A stretch of DNA of 64,000 nt from Otis tarda (taxonomy: Eukaryota > Chordata > Aves > Otidiformes > Otididae), in NCBI GenBank assembly GCA_026413225.1, contig CM048553.1, forward strand, positions 133,020,190 to 133,084,189, read 5' to 3'. Of this stretch, positions 1-13,400 are shown in pieces. How positions within the stretch are numbered: position 1 is the stretch's first letter; the number at the start of each line of letters is the position of its first letter. Under the pieces are notes generated by a model. That model was not told where the DNA came from. It did no database searches and worked only from the letters and a program-made list of their open reading frames with translations. The position numbers were made by a program, and so were the translations under genes.

Positions 1-2650
1 CCAACTTTTGCAAATTTGACCCAGGTGTTTCCTAGTTTTGTAGCAGTGGAGCATTTCTTGACTGGAAGAGTCGATACTGGTTTCAGTGAAGAAAAACTTC
101 TCCATTACAGGTACCAAAGTCCAACCCACGCTAAGGTCTCCCATAGAATTTAAAATAATACTAAGTGATATTCACAACCCCATATTGAAAAAAAAGGTCT
201 TGTCATGACTGATACTGGCCTGACCTCAGAAATAAATACATCTTCATTACTTTAAACTAGGCAAGCAGGGTTATGGTCTTTTTCTGAAGTCATTTTCAGA
301 TTACGAGCTCTCTTACTGTTTCTCAAAGGTACCAGTGCTCAGATGACAAAATGGTTAGACCTCCTCTAACTGGTGGGAATCAAGGAAAGGACATGAGTCC
401 ACCTTCTCCTCTCTGTTCCATGAACAGCCTTTTCCTGCTAATTTCTGGAACTGCATCAAACCAGTCAAAGACTCAGTTTCCCATCTGTCAGGGAAATAGG
501 AGACAGGTGAATATCAGGTACTTGGACAAGAGCTTCATCACTTCTCCAGGCATTGAGTACTCTTGAGGAAACAGCAGCTACAAATTCCTTGGCAAAACAG
601 GTTACCATTACCACACCAAACCCATCCTTTGATCAGCACACTGACTTATAAACACAGCACCGTATAACAAGATCATTGTCCCTTGGACTTAGAGGTATTT
701 CAAGACACAAGGCTTACATGATCTAGTGGGTAGATTTTTACTATTTCAAAGGTGTTTCCGAAGCTGAAGTATGCAGAGTTATTTATTCATAAATCAAAAC
801 TTGAGTTCTCAAGACACAGGCTGTTTTCTGAGGCCACATGCATGGGAAGAGTGGCTGCCTACATGAGAACCACTCTGTGGCACACTTCTGTGTTTCAAGC
901 ACAAGCTGCATGCCTTCAGCTCAGGCTCCTTCTAGAAAGCAAACTTAACAAATAAGATACGAATTAAAATATGTAAAAACAAAATTCCATATGAAACTTT
1001 ACCCATGGGAAAAGGAAAGAGAAACAAAGAGCAGACTGCCTGTGACAGATGTTAGCAATGCCTCTCATGGGGTTGCTGGAATGTGCACATGCACACAGTG
1101 ATGGGTGCAGGAGATGAGATCTAACCAGAATAAAACTCCACTGTCCCTAATCTACAGAAGGACACAAGCAAAAACTTTGCTTTTAATCTTCAAAGTGCAG
1201 CTGGGATCATTACCCCTTCATACTTAACTAACATTCAAAGTGACTAAAACCTGAAGGGAATAGGTTTATAAACCATGAGAGGATGAGCCTGGATACATTG
1301 ACTATACAACATGAGACTCTTCGCTATGAACAGCCCATAAAATACTTATTAAAACTCTGTGGGGGAAGTTTTAAGCTTGACAACAAGAGTGAGCACAGAT
1401 GAGCTCTCTTAAATAACATTTTTTTCTTGTCCTAAGTGGGAATCCTGAGTAAGTATGTAGACTATTTGTTTCCAACCAAGGACTTAAAACAGCCTCATTA
1501 TTATCTGAATGAAGAGATGTCTTTCTCACGAATCAAAATTTTGACTGTAATAATACTTCTTTAATTAACCTAGTTACCTAAATTTAATTACCCAATTTAC
1601 TGATATGAATACTGGGGAAAGATTATATACTTTTGTCAGTACATGTCACATAGTTCACTATATAATTAATACTTTCTGCTGTGATTAAAGTTGGCTACAA
1701 AGCAAACTTCTGCAAAATGACTAAAAGTTGTACTTTCAAATCAAGAAAGACGGACTATCAGAACGGGAGAAATTCCGTTAGGGAAATGATTGATTGATAA
1801 AACGGTGTATCTGCTATATTGCCAGCTGGTCCAGGTGTTTGCCTTCGGACAGAGGTTGTACCACTATTCACACAACCGTAATCATTTGCCAGCGTACACC
1901 CGGCAAGTGCCAGTTTCAAGCCCGACTAAAACAAAAGCATTCTTACCAGCGGTACTTCTGCAATCACTTCATTCTGTCAGCTGCAGGATGCAAAAAGCTA
2001 AAATAAACTATTTAGGTAGAAGCCAACCACGTTGCTAGACTGCACATTACATGCATTAATTGCCAATTTGCCCAGCCAGAATATTTTGAGTACCTTGAAT
2101 ATTTTAAGTGGGAAAATAACTGACTTTGAAGGGGGAAGGAGGGAAGGAGTATCTGCGGGGTTCTTTCCAAAATTTAATCTCCTGAAACCTGATTTTCTAT
2201 TTATGGTACTGACTGGCTAATTATATTCTACCTCCCTTCCTCATCAAGCAATAGCAACTTCTTATTTCATATTCATATAGAAACAGAGCAGCGTTCTTCT
2301 TCTCCATCTACTGGCTCTGCAGCAGCAGTAGACCATGACTTCCAGGACACTCCCATTGCTGATAACGCAGCAAGGAAAAGCAAGGAACCAGACAAAGGTT
2401 TTATTCTACACCCCTTACTATTAATATTTGATGAAGTTGTGTCTGTAATGAAATGAAAGCAGACATAACAGAACCAGAAACAATCCCAGAACTAATCAGA
2501 CAGAAAATATGAAGGTGATAACCTGGGCTTTACGACTGCAAAGAATTCACTGCTTTAATCGTACTCTATTCTTCTGAGAAAATTTACTTCAGGCTGGGTA
2601 TCTGTTAAGAGTGCTATTAATTTTTATGTACTACATCACTATTATTGTGA
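1..2650. other. Presumed MRPS28 intron, unique AT-rich sequence
   Basis: No exon, repeat family or RNA gene was recognised. Open frames here (up to 82 codons, 1790-2038) look random. I looked on the minus strand for the last MRPS28 exon and did not find it. Confidence 0.5.
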
Positions 2651-3860
2651 TCACAGAATCACAGAATAGTCTGGATTGGAAGAGACCTTTAAAGGTCATC
2701 TAGTCCAAGCCCCCTGCAAGGAGCAGGGACATCTCCAACCAGATCAAGTTGCTCAGAGCCGCGTCCAACCTGTCCCTGAACGTTTCCAGGGATGGGGCAT
2801 TCACCACCTCTCTAGGCAACCCGTTCCAGTGCTCTACCACCCTCATCGTAAAACACTTCTTCCTTATATCTAGTCTAAATCTACCTCCTTCTAGTTTAAA
2901 ACCATTACCCCTCATCCTATCACAACAGGCCCTGCTAACAAGTTTCTCCCCATCATTCCTGTAGGCCCCCTTGAGGTATTGGAAGGCTGCTAAAAGTTCT
3001 CCCCAGAGCCTTCTGTTCTCCAGGCTGAACAGCCCCAACTCTCTCAGCCTGTCCTCATAGGAAAGGTGCTCCAGCCCTCTTATCATCTTCATGGCCCTCC
3101 TCCGGACCCTCTCCAACTGGTCCATGTCCTTCTTATGTTGGGGGCTCCAGAACTGGACACAGTACTCCAGGTGGGGTCTCACCAGCGCAGAGTAGAGGGG
3201 GAGAATCACCTCCCTCGACCTGCTGGCCACACTCCTCTTGATGCAGCCCAGGATGCGGGTGGCTTTCTGGGCTGCAAGTACACATTGCCAGCTCATGTTG
3301 AGCTTCTCATCCACCAGCATTCCCAAGTTCTTCTCCTCAGGGCTGCTTGTAGTCCATTCTCCACCCAGCCTGTATTTGTGCTTGGGATTGCCCTGACCCA
3401 CATGCAGCACCTTGCACTTGGCCTGGTTGAACTTCATGAGGTTTGCATGGGCCCACCTCTCCAGCCTGTCAAGGTCTCTCTGGATGGCATCCCTTCCCTT
3501 CCAGTGTGTCAACTCCACCACGCATGTCACGACCCATGTGCAGGACCTTGCATTTGGCCTGGCTGAACTTCACAAGATTCTCACAGGTCCACCTCTGCAG
3601 CCTGTCAAGGCCCCTCTGGACGGTATCACTTCCCTCCAGCACGTCGACTTGGTGTCGTTGCTGAACTTGCTGAGGGTGCACTCTATCTCACTGTCCATGT
3701 CATTCACAAAGATGTTAAACAGGGTGGGTCCCATTACCGACCCCTGAGGAACGTCACTCATCACTGGTCTTCACTTGGACATTGAGCCATTGATGACAAC
3801 TCTTTGAGTGCAGCCATCCAACCAATTCCCCATCCACTGAGTGGGATCATCATTGATTTA
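2651..3860 (-). repeat. CR1 LINE, 5'-truncated, with an internal duplication
   Basis: The plus strand starts with the reversed CR1 tail (tcacagaatcacagaat), then aggtcatctagtccaagccc. The minus strand encodes the C-terminal part of CR1 reverse transcriptase and its tail, for example [35 protein letters not shown] and [21 protein letters not shown] 276-codon frame (3530-2700) stays open, so the copy is fairly young. Above about 3530 the RT segment [11 protein letters not shown] is repeated in a more diverged copy (3533-3639 against 3397-3504). From there it continues into an older-looking RT part ([26 protein letters not shown]). The upper boundary is approximate. Confidence 0.95.
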
Positions 3861-4879
3861 TATCACTGATATGGCATTGCTGATCTCTCAGTTTATATCG
3901 TGCCACATCCTGGAGTACTTCGACTTGATCCAAGTGTTAATTTAACAGTTACTTTCAAAATAATCCCACACACACAGCCCACCACAAGAGCTGATATTCA
4001 CTCTCTTACTGATAGTTTCTAATAAACAGTACACTAAGTTCTTTTAAGAAGCTAATAGCAAATTAAAAGTTGTAGATATATATTTGCATCCTTGCAAGTA
4101 TATGATACACAGACATACTCCAGTATGCATTCTCGCACAGAGCAAGATGCTTTATAAGATGACTCCTGGACAGGCTAGCTTAAAACGGCAGCGAGCAGTT
4201 GGTTATATAACGTGGTTTCACTTATCCAGCAACCTCTGATGTGCAGCATGATCAAACTTCCAGTGGAGTCAAGGGGACCACTCCCAAGAAACATCTTTTC
4301 CAGCTTCACCAAACAGACCCATATTACACAAAATTTCTCACATTGCGGACAAGAACAGCCCAGGTGCCAAGAAAACAGTTACTTTTAAAGAACACTAACA
4401 ATGATTGTCAGCATCCCATTTATGTCTTTTTATGTCACATATTTCACCTCCCATTTGTCAGATTTAACCTCAAATTTCGGTTTCTTCTTCCCCCAGCCCA
4501 GGGCACTGGTTACCTTGTAAGATTAGCACAATCTGGTCTGGCTGGCATACTGAGAGGCAGTCCAGCTTCCACAGGAAAGAGAGGCAGTCCTTAAAAGCTC
4601 TTCTGTCTCTCTTTTCAGTGGGAAACCTAAGGGAGATTATGTAACTGGGACCAGATGGTTTGGTCTGAGGCTGAAAAGAGCAAAGGTATAGACATGTATC
4701 ACTCTAAAACAGTTCATTTTAAATTTTCAGAAGTTTTCAGAAGGTCCCTTCCAAGAAGATCATTTAAAAAAAACAACCCCACACAGAACACCACACTAAG
4801 TTGTCACAGAATAAGAAGGATAATCATCACATTGATTAATACAACAGGAAAGATGGGAAATAAAATGAGGAAGAAAGTG
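3861..4879. other. Presumed intron, nothing recognised
   Basis: A plus-strand frame of 117 codons (4241-4594) has no recognisable domain and no convincing splice sites. It is probably chance. Confidence 0.45.
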
Positions 4880-5720
4880 GTAATCTTCTCAAGAAAGGGA
4901 AACCACCAGTGAAGTTCCACAGGAATCTAATATTGCAATCTGTATATAGTCTTATCCCAAAATGAAAAAGCAGGTTACAGCATTTGCTCATAATACTATT
5001 TATATTAGTGAAAATAAAGCTGGTTGCAAGGAGCTGCATAAGCACTTCACAGAGCAGTGTGAATGGGATATAAAGTGACAAACGAAATTCAACACAGGTA
5101 AGTGTGAAGCATTGCTCATCGGGGGAAAAATACCCAAACTTTGCACGCACATTATGTTGACACTAAACTACTTTCTCATGCTCAGGAACAAGATAGTGGG
5201 GTTACAAGAGAATATTTAAAAGAAAATACCAGCTTCAGACTCTGCTGCAATCAAAAAGCAAACCAAGTACTTGGCTTTACATAAGAAAGAGAACTAAACT
5301 GAATTTTTTTTATGCTACCATACAAAATCATGGCCCTAAAAAGTGTCCTCTGTATTCATCCTATCACCTGCAAAAGGACAGAGTTAAACCTGGAAGTGTT
5401 CAGAGAACAGTGGAAAAAATAGCTAGGACTGTTCAGCCTCAAAAAAGGATGGACTGATCAGGAATACATTTGAGTCTCAAGTCATGGAAAGCATTGTGTG
5501 GGTAAAACTGTTCACTGTTACTTCTAATACAAGAATAAGCGGGCACTAAATAAAACTGGCATGACAAGCTAAGGAAAAGTAACTTCATTCACCACACCAG
5601 CTGTGATACTCTGTCATAAGTTAGTGCAGATGCTAAAACAGTTGACAGAAGTTCAAGGAGTGTTTTACTGGGGCAGGGGAGACAAGTGAAGGGCTATTAA
5701 CCACAAGGACATCACCTCTT
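4880..5720 (+). repeat. Ancient L3/CR1-like LINE remnant
   Basis: The plus strand keeps the outline of a reverse transcriptase: GVPQ-like gtgaagttccacaggaatct; then AF-A-NTIYISENKAGCKEL, WDIK and KFNTGKCEALLIGG (the pattern of KFNxxKCKVxHIG). Its 3' part (taggactgttcagcctcaaaaaaggatggactga ... aatacaagaataagcgggcactaaa ... gggctatta) follows the L3/CR1-like 3' end seen across amniotes. It is far more diverged than the CR1 copies. Confidence 0.7.
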
Positions 5721-7289
5721 GCTCAGCAAGTCCTGGCAGCCGCAAGCTGTTGGAAGCTGAACAAAAGCACTGCTCTGTTACTGCCCTGTCCTTAAAGCCT
5801 CCACAGGCATTGGCTACTGTTGGAGACTGGGTACTGCAAGAGGTACTGCTGTCTTACCCAAAATAGTTGGGTTTACATTCTTGGTTCTGCCATCAGATGC
5901 CACAGGCAACCACAATGACAGGCTCTGGGGGTAGGAGACCAGCGGATGCAACAGAGTACTGGAGTCCTCAGCTGGGAAGTCCTTCCTTTCCCCCCAGTTC
6001 TGTGTTCTGCATCCATTCAAAATACCTTACAAATCTCAATTACTTTTAAGTATCCCCAGATATTAGTTAAATAGTTGTGATTAGAGGGAAGTAAAGTCTT
6101 TAAAAGCTACCCTTATACTTAAACCAAAATGCTCAAATTTAGTCATAACTTACCTGGAAGTAAAACTTAGTCACTAAAAAGCAAAACACAGATGCACTGG
6201 AAACTTTCTGTTCTTCAAACAAACATGAAAAGGTTTTAAAAATCATTGGTTTAAAAATATTGATGCAAAAAATAAGTCTGAATCTAAACTGAAGGTAACT
6301 CAGCAAAAAGTTGTTGTTGTTGTTCTCACCAGGAATGCAATCATGCTTTAATTGGTTTAATTTTTTAAAAATAGTTTTAATTTTTTATGCTTGTACAGCC
6401 TCTTTCATTTGAAGTAATAAAAACCTAAGTAGTAACTGAAAATTGCATGTTGACCAAACTGGTATTCCTTTCATGTATTTATACCTATAAAAATGCATGC
6501 AACTGACTCAGCGCTTGTTTTAACATAACTTAATCAAAACCAAGAGATCCTACATTTAAAATGTACATTTTCTGTCACTGAATAGCTGCAGAAAAGGGTT
6601 TCTCCAGAGCTAATCCTTTTATATTGCGGAAAACCCTCGATAACATACTTTTAACACACTATTAACACACTAAAAACACATTGTGACTAACTTTCATCTC
6701 ACATGGGAGGAGGTCACGCGTCGTATCAGTGCTTCAATTCATTAAAACTGTGCTCACAGAGCAGCCAGAAAGGCCACAGAAGTCTCTTTTGACCAGTGAC
6801 TATCTGTCCTGACAGCAGAACATCACAGATATGCCAAGATGATGGCAGTGATGGGGCTTTCCCCAATAAAACGAAGGTAGGCCGATGCCAACTTCCCGAT
6901 CCAACACATTTTACGACACCTAAGGATTTGTTCCATCACCTCTCAAAAAAAGCCAGACTCACTGGTTTCTCAGATGACTGGAGGCGGATCGGGAGGATGG
7001 AGAGAAGGAAGCTGTATAGATCACCAACAGAATGTCACCATGGATCAAAATAGTAACATTAACCAAAAAGACCTCAGTTTCTTGTTTCATATTCAGCTTC
7101 ATATCTACAGTAACATCAAGGTTTTACTCTGCAGAACTACTGCCTGCCATTTGGTCTCTGTTTGCATAACTGATTTCTGCCTACGTCCAACAATTTGTAA
7201 CCGTACCTTCTGATTGCAGATTTTCTTTTCAGATCCTTTCTCCAACTTGTCAACTTAATTTTGAAACTGAAGGTCATATTACAGTTTAA
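5721..7289. other. Presumed intron, nothing recognised
   Basis: This is AT-rich unique sequence with a short (TTG)n run near 6311 and no exon-like frame. Confidence 0.45.
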
Positions 7290-7490
7290 AGGAATCTGAA
7301 ATTAGATTAGCAGCCCCTCTCAGCTTGGTATCACCTACATGTTTAAAGAGCATACTCTCGGTATTCCATCACCCTGATCATTAACAAAAATGCTGGTAGC
7401 TACCATTAACCCAAGGCAGTGTCCTGTGGAAGCAAACTCTATGTATCTTTTCATTCAGACAACGAACCACTCAATGATACTGACACACTA
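7290..7490 (-). repeat. Ancient L3/CR1-like LINE fragment
   Basis: The plus strand cagcttggtatcacctacatgtttaaagagcatactctc ... catcaccctgatcattaacaaaaatgctg ... aggcagtgtcctgtggaagc is the reverse complement of the RT region around the FADD box and the GVPQGSVLGP-type motif of old CR1/L3 elements (family wording: cttggtatcatctgcaaattt). It is short and strongly diverged. Confidence 0.6.
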
Positions 7491-10400
7491 TGGTTTTAAA
7501 ATTAGTTTTGTATGTATTGTATAGCTCCTGCCCTCTGAAGGGGCTATCAGAAGGCCACTGAGATGGCACAAAAACACTTACTGACACCAAGCTTCTGAGA
7601 TGCACTGTTTCCCTTCTGTCCACAAAACCTGTTGACCCCAATATTATTTTTTTTTAAAGAAAACTAAGTTCATTTTACATAATTTTTAACAAATTCAAAT
7701 GGATTGTTACTGATCTCCTTGTCTTCTAGGGTTTTGCAACATACAATGCAACAAAGGAAATTAAGTAATTTCCTAAACCAAAAAAAATTACAACTATCAT
7801 ACAGTATATTGCATTATACCTCTAAAATTAGATTTTAAAATAAATTAGATTAAATGTAGATCAATTTACTTATCTTTTCAAACTCTAGCCCTTCTAATTT
7901 TGCTGTCCTTGCTTCACATTTTAAACAGAAAATGCTCTGGATAGGGATGAATTAATTTTCTTTGTGGAGAGAAAACTTACAGCAGAAGTGCTATATAAAA
8001 TACTGTGCAATTACCCAACAAAGTCAAAGATTAAATGTTGAGTTTTTCACCTATGAATTCACTTCCCCTTAACATGAACTGAAGTCACCGACACACAACA
8101 ATACTAAAAAACCCACAGCTCTATGTGAAGGCCAAATCTGCCCAAGTTTATATGTTGTGAAGTCTTGCAGAAGCTAAACAACATGTAAATCAGAATACCA
8201 AGACAGTGTTTCAAGACCTCTAATTTGGTCCAGAATGGTTCCATGCTCAGTTACACCTCTAGACATATTTATTCCATTAGTCTCTGAACTGCATATAATA
8301 AAACACATCATACAGAGGAACCATAAAATGCAAAAGCACGCTGCAGAAAGCACACAGGCTCTTTCCCAAGAAACGTCTGCCGATACTAAATACCCACGCT
8401 GCACATAGGATCTTTATCCCTACTTCATTCTTGCAACCTGTTGCGCCTCATTTTACTGTATCAAAAGTGGGTGAAGATGGCAGTAAGATGCATTTCTCAC
8501 CCACTATCAAGTTTTACAAACCCATATGACTACACTGTGCAAAACAAGAAATACAAAAATGTGCAACATCCATTACAATTTAGTAGCGTAACTGACTTGT
8601 TCTCTTACCTGGCAACAGCTTGGCTGCCACCATCCTCTGCTCAACTGAGCATAAAACAAAATACATAATCCAAAAAAAAAAAAAATCTCAGTTGAATACA
8701 TGTACTTATAAATCTACATATGCACACATATAATTTTCAGTCACTTAATTGTAATTCTAACACTACACAAACAATTTTGCTACAATCAATATAATAAAAT
8801 GAGCAAATATAGCTCCCTGAAGAGTATCTCTAAAAAGCCAATATTTTTGCAAATACTGACTTTTCTCTTCAGGACTTTTTAAAATTCAACCTCATTTCTT
8901 AATACATTTCACAAGCTAAGGCTCAAATATGAACCTTTCTTCCTAGCTTATAAGAATCACAAGCGAAAGGATTTTATTAAAGAGTGACGTTGAACAATGA
9001 AACTATCAGTGAGACACATGTACTATACACCTAATTTTCAAATAATTTAGCTATGGAAATTTTCACTGTACATATTCATTGTGAATTCCAATATTTATTT
9101 TCTCATGGTAGATCTTAATTGATCCTCAGCAGTCCTGCTCTCAGATAACTGGGTCAAACTGTTGTTTTTACAAGTATCTAAATACAAATTTACACAGACA
9201 CATTACATTCCTTCAGATAAGTAAATATTCAAATATATTACTGTAGACAGTTTGCTTGCATATTTGTTTGTTTTTTCTATTTCTATTTAAAATAATTGTA
9301 CAAGCATTTGGAAAAGCGGAGTAGATCGGCCATCCAAATAGTTCTAGAAAACGTACACAGGAAACGTAAACATACAACTTCTGCAGTAAAATTAACTTGG
9401 CAGTAGCTGCATGTACCCAAGACCAGTCTGGTAAGAAGAAAACATTTCCATGCTCAAGGATACTGCCCATTTTCCCACGCAGTTTCTTTGGAAGGAATGA
9501 CCCATGTCTTCACTAGGCAAGGGAGAGACACTTCAGCCATCCGTGGCATACAACTAAGTGCCCACACAAGAAGAACTGGCTGTCTCAGAGGTATAATGCA
9601 GGTGTATAAATCCAAGCAGCTCAATTCCTTATATTCTAGTCAGGCATACGTATTGTGAAGTCTTCCACAGGATGCAGAATACTTTATTATCTGTGCTTAC
9701 TATAAATTAAGAGAGATCACCTTTTTCAAGCAGAAGCTAACCCTCCTTCAAACAGTAAGACCTAAGCAGGTGTTGTTCTCCACAAATAAGGTCCTCCTCT
9801 TCCAAAGCAGCCTGCGCTATGATTGAATGCTATGGAAACAAGCCCTTGTTTTACTTTGCAGTGTGGACTTTCACTACTGGAAGGTTCTGATGGGTTCATC
9901 TGAAGTGATGCATGATCCCAGGCAAAACCACAAGCTTGTGAGTAGAAAGTATAAAATGGGAGATAGTCTTTCCAGGGCCTTTACCGTCTTATTCCAAGTG
10001 GGTTTCTATCAGAGCAAACTGTAGATTGTAATTCACAGTTGATCTTTTAGATTTCTCTCCATATAACCAAAACTTACTCAAACAGCACAAAACAGATCCA
10101 TAATGGTACCCATCAGCCTGGCACATGGAAAGCCAACACCAGCATGCCCCTCTGCTGTCACATAATAGGCAATGGTAGAGTTAGAAATTTGAGAAATGCT
10201 CCAGGGAGGCGGGAAAGTAACAGATAATTGTTAAGCACACGAATGGCATGGATTAAATGACCATTCAGTGCCTGACTAATTAGCAGGACTTCCACTCTGC
10301 TGTGACCTGCAAGACTCCTCTGATGTGGTTTACTACGTAACGCAGAGTCCCACTGAAGTGAATGGGGTCTACCTGCAGATTTACAGACTGTCGTGGTTTT

Positions 10401-13400
10401 GTTAGTGAGTGTGTGTGTCACACAGACACACACAAGTACGTTTTTGATTTGATCTTGTTACTTATTATTAAATATTAATACCAGTAAAGACTATTTTTGG
10501 TACTGTAGTTTTGTACTTTGTAATTTTTAGTCAGACTAAATGCATTATTAATGCTGTTGTACCTCAAAGGTGACAACACTTAGGCCTTCACAGATTTAGA
10601 ATGTGTAGATTTAGGTGTTTAATTTCCACTGAAATCCAATGACAGATAGAAGAGCTTAACTACTGTACCACTGGAAACTTTCTCAAACTTACAACACATT
10701 TTTTTTCTCTCCAAATAAAAGTAGGGGGCATTTCAACACTCACATAGATCACAAGATGCAGTCTTAGAATTTTTTTTTTTTAATTGTAAAAATACATGCC
10801 TTTCTACACACTTTACAAACATACCAGCTTGAGGAATACTTACCCTACTATTCTTTCTGAACATTTGCCTCTACATAAACAATGTCACCAGCTCAATTTT
10901 ATCACAAGTCTGTGTCTCTGTATTTCTCATTGTAAGATCCAGGAACTTAGTCCTGAAATAAGTATTTTTATTGTTTCATTCTTAAATAACAGGTTTGGTG
11001 TTTTGTTTTACTTTTAAATTGTATCATCCATCCTGTGACAATATATGATCAATTGGGCAACTTGATACTATATTTTTCCCTACCAGGACTGTAAATAGGC
11101 GATAAACTTGGGAAAGCAGTATCTATTAATAATTCTTACAAGTAAATCATCATCATTCTTCAAAAAAAGTGCAGTAATTCACAATTTCAAAAGCATCACC
11201 AGAGGTCATCAATGTTTTAAAATCTTGTCAATCTCAAACTTCTCAATTTTTCCATTTTTAAGGCAAATATTGTACTCATTCTCTACAGCGTGCAAAACCA
11301 GATTTGCTCCACAGTTTTCACTAGCCCCTCCTTCAGCTGTGGGCCACTATGCGCAGCGAGTCGATGCGAAAGCTACTTTCATTGACAGGTATCTTCCCCG
11401 CTCTCTGCATCCAAACATCCTTTCACCTTTTTAAGGTGAAGCTGGATGGGAAAATGCTCGGTTGCTTTGTTTCAGGTCTAGGCAGCATCTTGCTTACCCA
11501 CAACAGATAGGCACAAGCAGAGAGTGCTCCCCAATGCAGGAGACCTCAGACCACGTTATTGCCGCTGTCTCAGGCACAGCATATATTCTACCCACCGTGG
11601 CTCTGTGCCAAGCCCTAATTGAGACACTTCAGTGTGTCAGAGATTTAACCCTCTGCTGCACCTGCCTTCTCCAGAAGCACCCATGGCATACGCATCTTCC
11701 TTCTAGAAATACGAGCAGCTTTCCCATTACTGGTACTGCGAGGGCTCCAAGCCCTCCACATTTTTACATCACTGATTCTATAAACAAAGATAATTTAACC
11801 AAGTAGTTGGCACTATGACTTTTAGCAGCATCTCTAAAATTGAATAAGTATTTCTCCTGCATGAATCTGGTGTGTTGTGCCATGTCTATTTTCCTTCAAA
11901 GAAAAACAGATAGATCTCATATTATCAAAGAAAAGAAATTTCACTAAAAAAAATAAAGCAAGAATAGGTTGCTGAAAATTCTTTACTCTCCAAATTGTTT
12001 TTTGTTTCATTTTTTAAGGCTGCAGAGCAGTAATTTTCTCATTAGGGTAATGAGGAATTCTGAAGGAGCCAGAGTTGCATTTTTATTTTACAAGAGATCA
12101 AATATAGACCCAATATTTGCTGATCTATCAATACTACCTGTTGGTCTCACACAAAGAACAACCACCACCAAATTGAATGAGGAGAAGCTGTGACAATAGT
12201 CAGAGGGGGGCAGAAGGAAGCCCATACCAAGGCTGACTTGCATCGACTGTAATCTATATTTCCTTGTACCAAAACCTTGTTTAATCACTGCATCCTGCCT
12301 AAACACAGAAACCTTCCCTAATGAAAATCTTCCCTAATGAATATGAAAAACATCTACATGCAATAAAACCAATACCAAAAAGTAAAACTGTTTCAACTTT
12401 TTAAAACTTACAAAAACATGGAAAATGTATGTTACTAGCCAGTTACCCTCATATTATGAAGTACAACAAGGCATTTGTAATGGAGGCTTTGATTACTTTG
12501 GGGTAATTAATCTGGATTTTACACAGTCTAAACAAGGTAACCGTAAGCCAATCCCACTTCTTTGCTCTCACCGTGCATTAGTCCTTGTGGCAGGAAAAAC
12601 AGTGCTGTCTTCCAAAGCCATCACTGATCTGATCTTGGTTGTGGACAAGTTTTCTGTTTTTGAAGTGAAATTCTGTGCTTTAGACAGTATGTTCACAACT
12701 AAACTATCTGATCCTCCCTATAGCTGTGTTTCTGTAAGGCAACATCTGAGCTCTTCATTTCAACACATCCAGAAAACTACATGTTACATGAACATGCTCA
12801 TAATGTCTCCATATTAGATCATATTGCACATTTTTAAACCAAAATAAATAAGCTACCTACTGGGCTTAGGAATTATAATTTTTTTTTAAAAGTTCATAAG
12901 AATAATTTCAAATGTTTTACGCTGTTCCAATTTTCTGCTGAGATAAAAAGTTTTAAAAACCTGAAAAAAATTCTTTATAAGGAAAATGGTTAAGATTCTG
13001 TTGTATCGCAAGTTCACAGTATCACAAATCCTTCTCCACAGGCTATACAAAGACAAATCCCAAAAGGAGCAGTGGTGACAGGTTAGCTTTCATCTATAGG
13101 TATTGTCCATTCCTATGCTTCACTGCTGTATTTTCTTTATAGCTGTGATCCACAGACACTATGTATTGGAAAAGGGTTGTCCCACACTGTGCTATTGGAA
13201 CACTAATTCCAGTACTCAAAGGGTATGCCCTCAAATACATTTTTAGAAAGGTTATTTCAGTTTCCATAAAGTTCTTTTGAAATTGCAGGGGCAATATGTG
13301 CCAAATGTGCTGTTGTTTTTACACATAGGTTATGATATCCTTTGTTGAAACAAGCCAACTAATTTATCTTAGAAAGCTTTTTTCTTTTTTTTTTGACTCA

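Noticed and set aside
3066-3566. 166-codon plus frame
   Set aside because: Antisense shadow of the CR1 reverse transcriptase on the minus strand.
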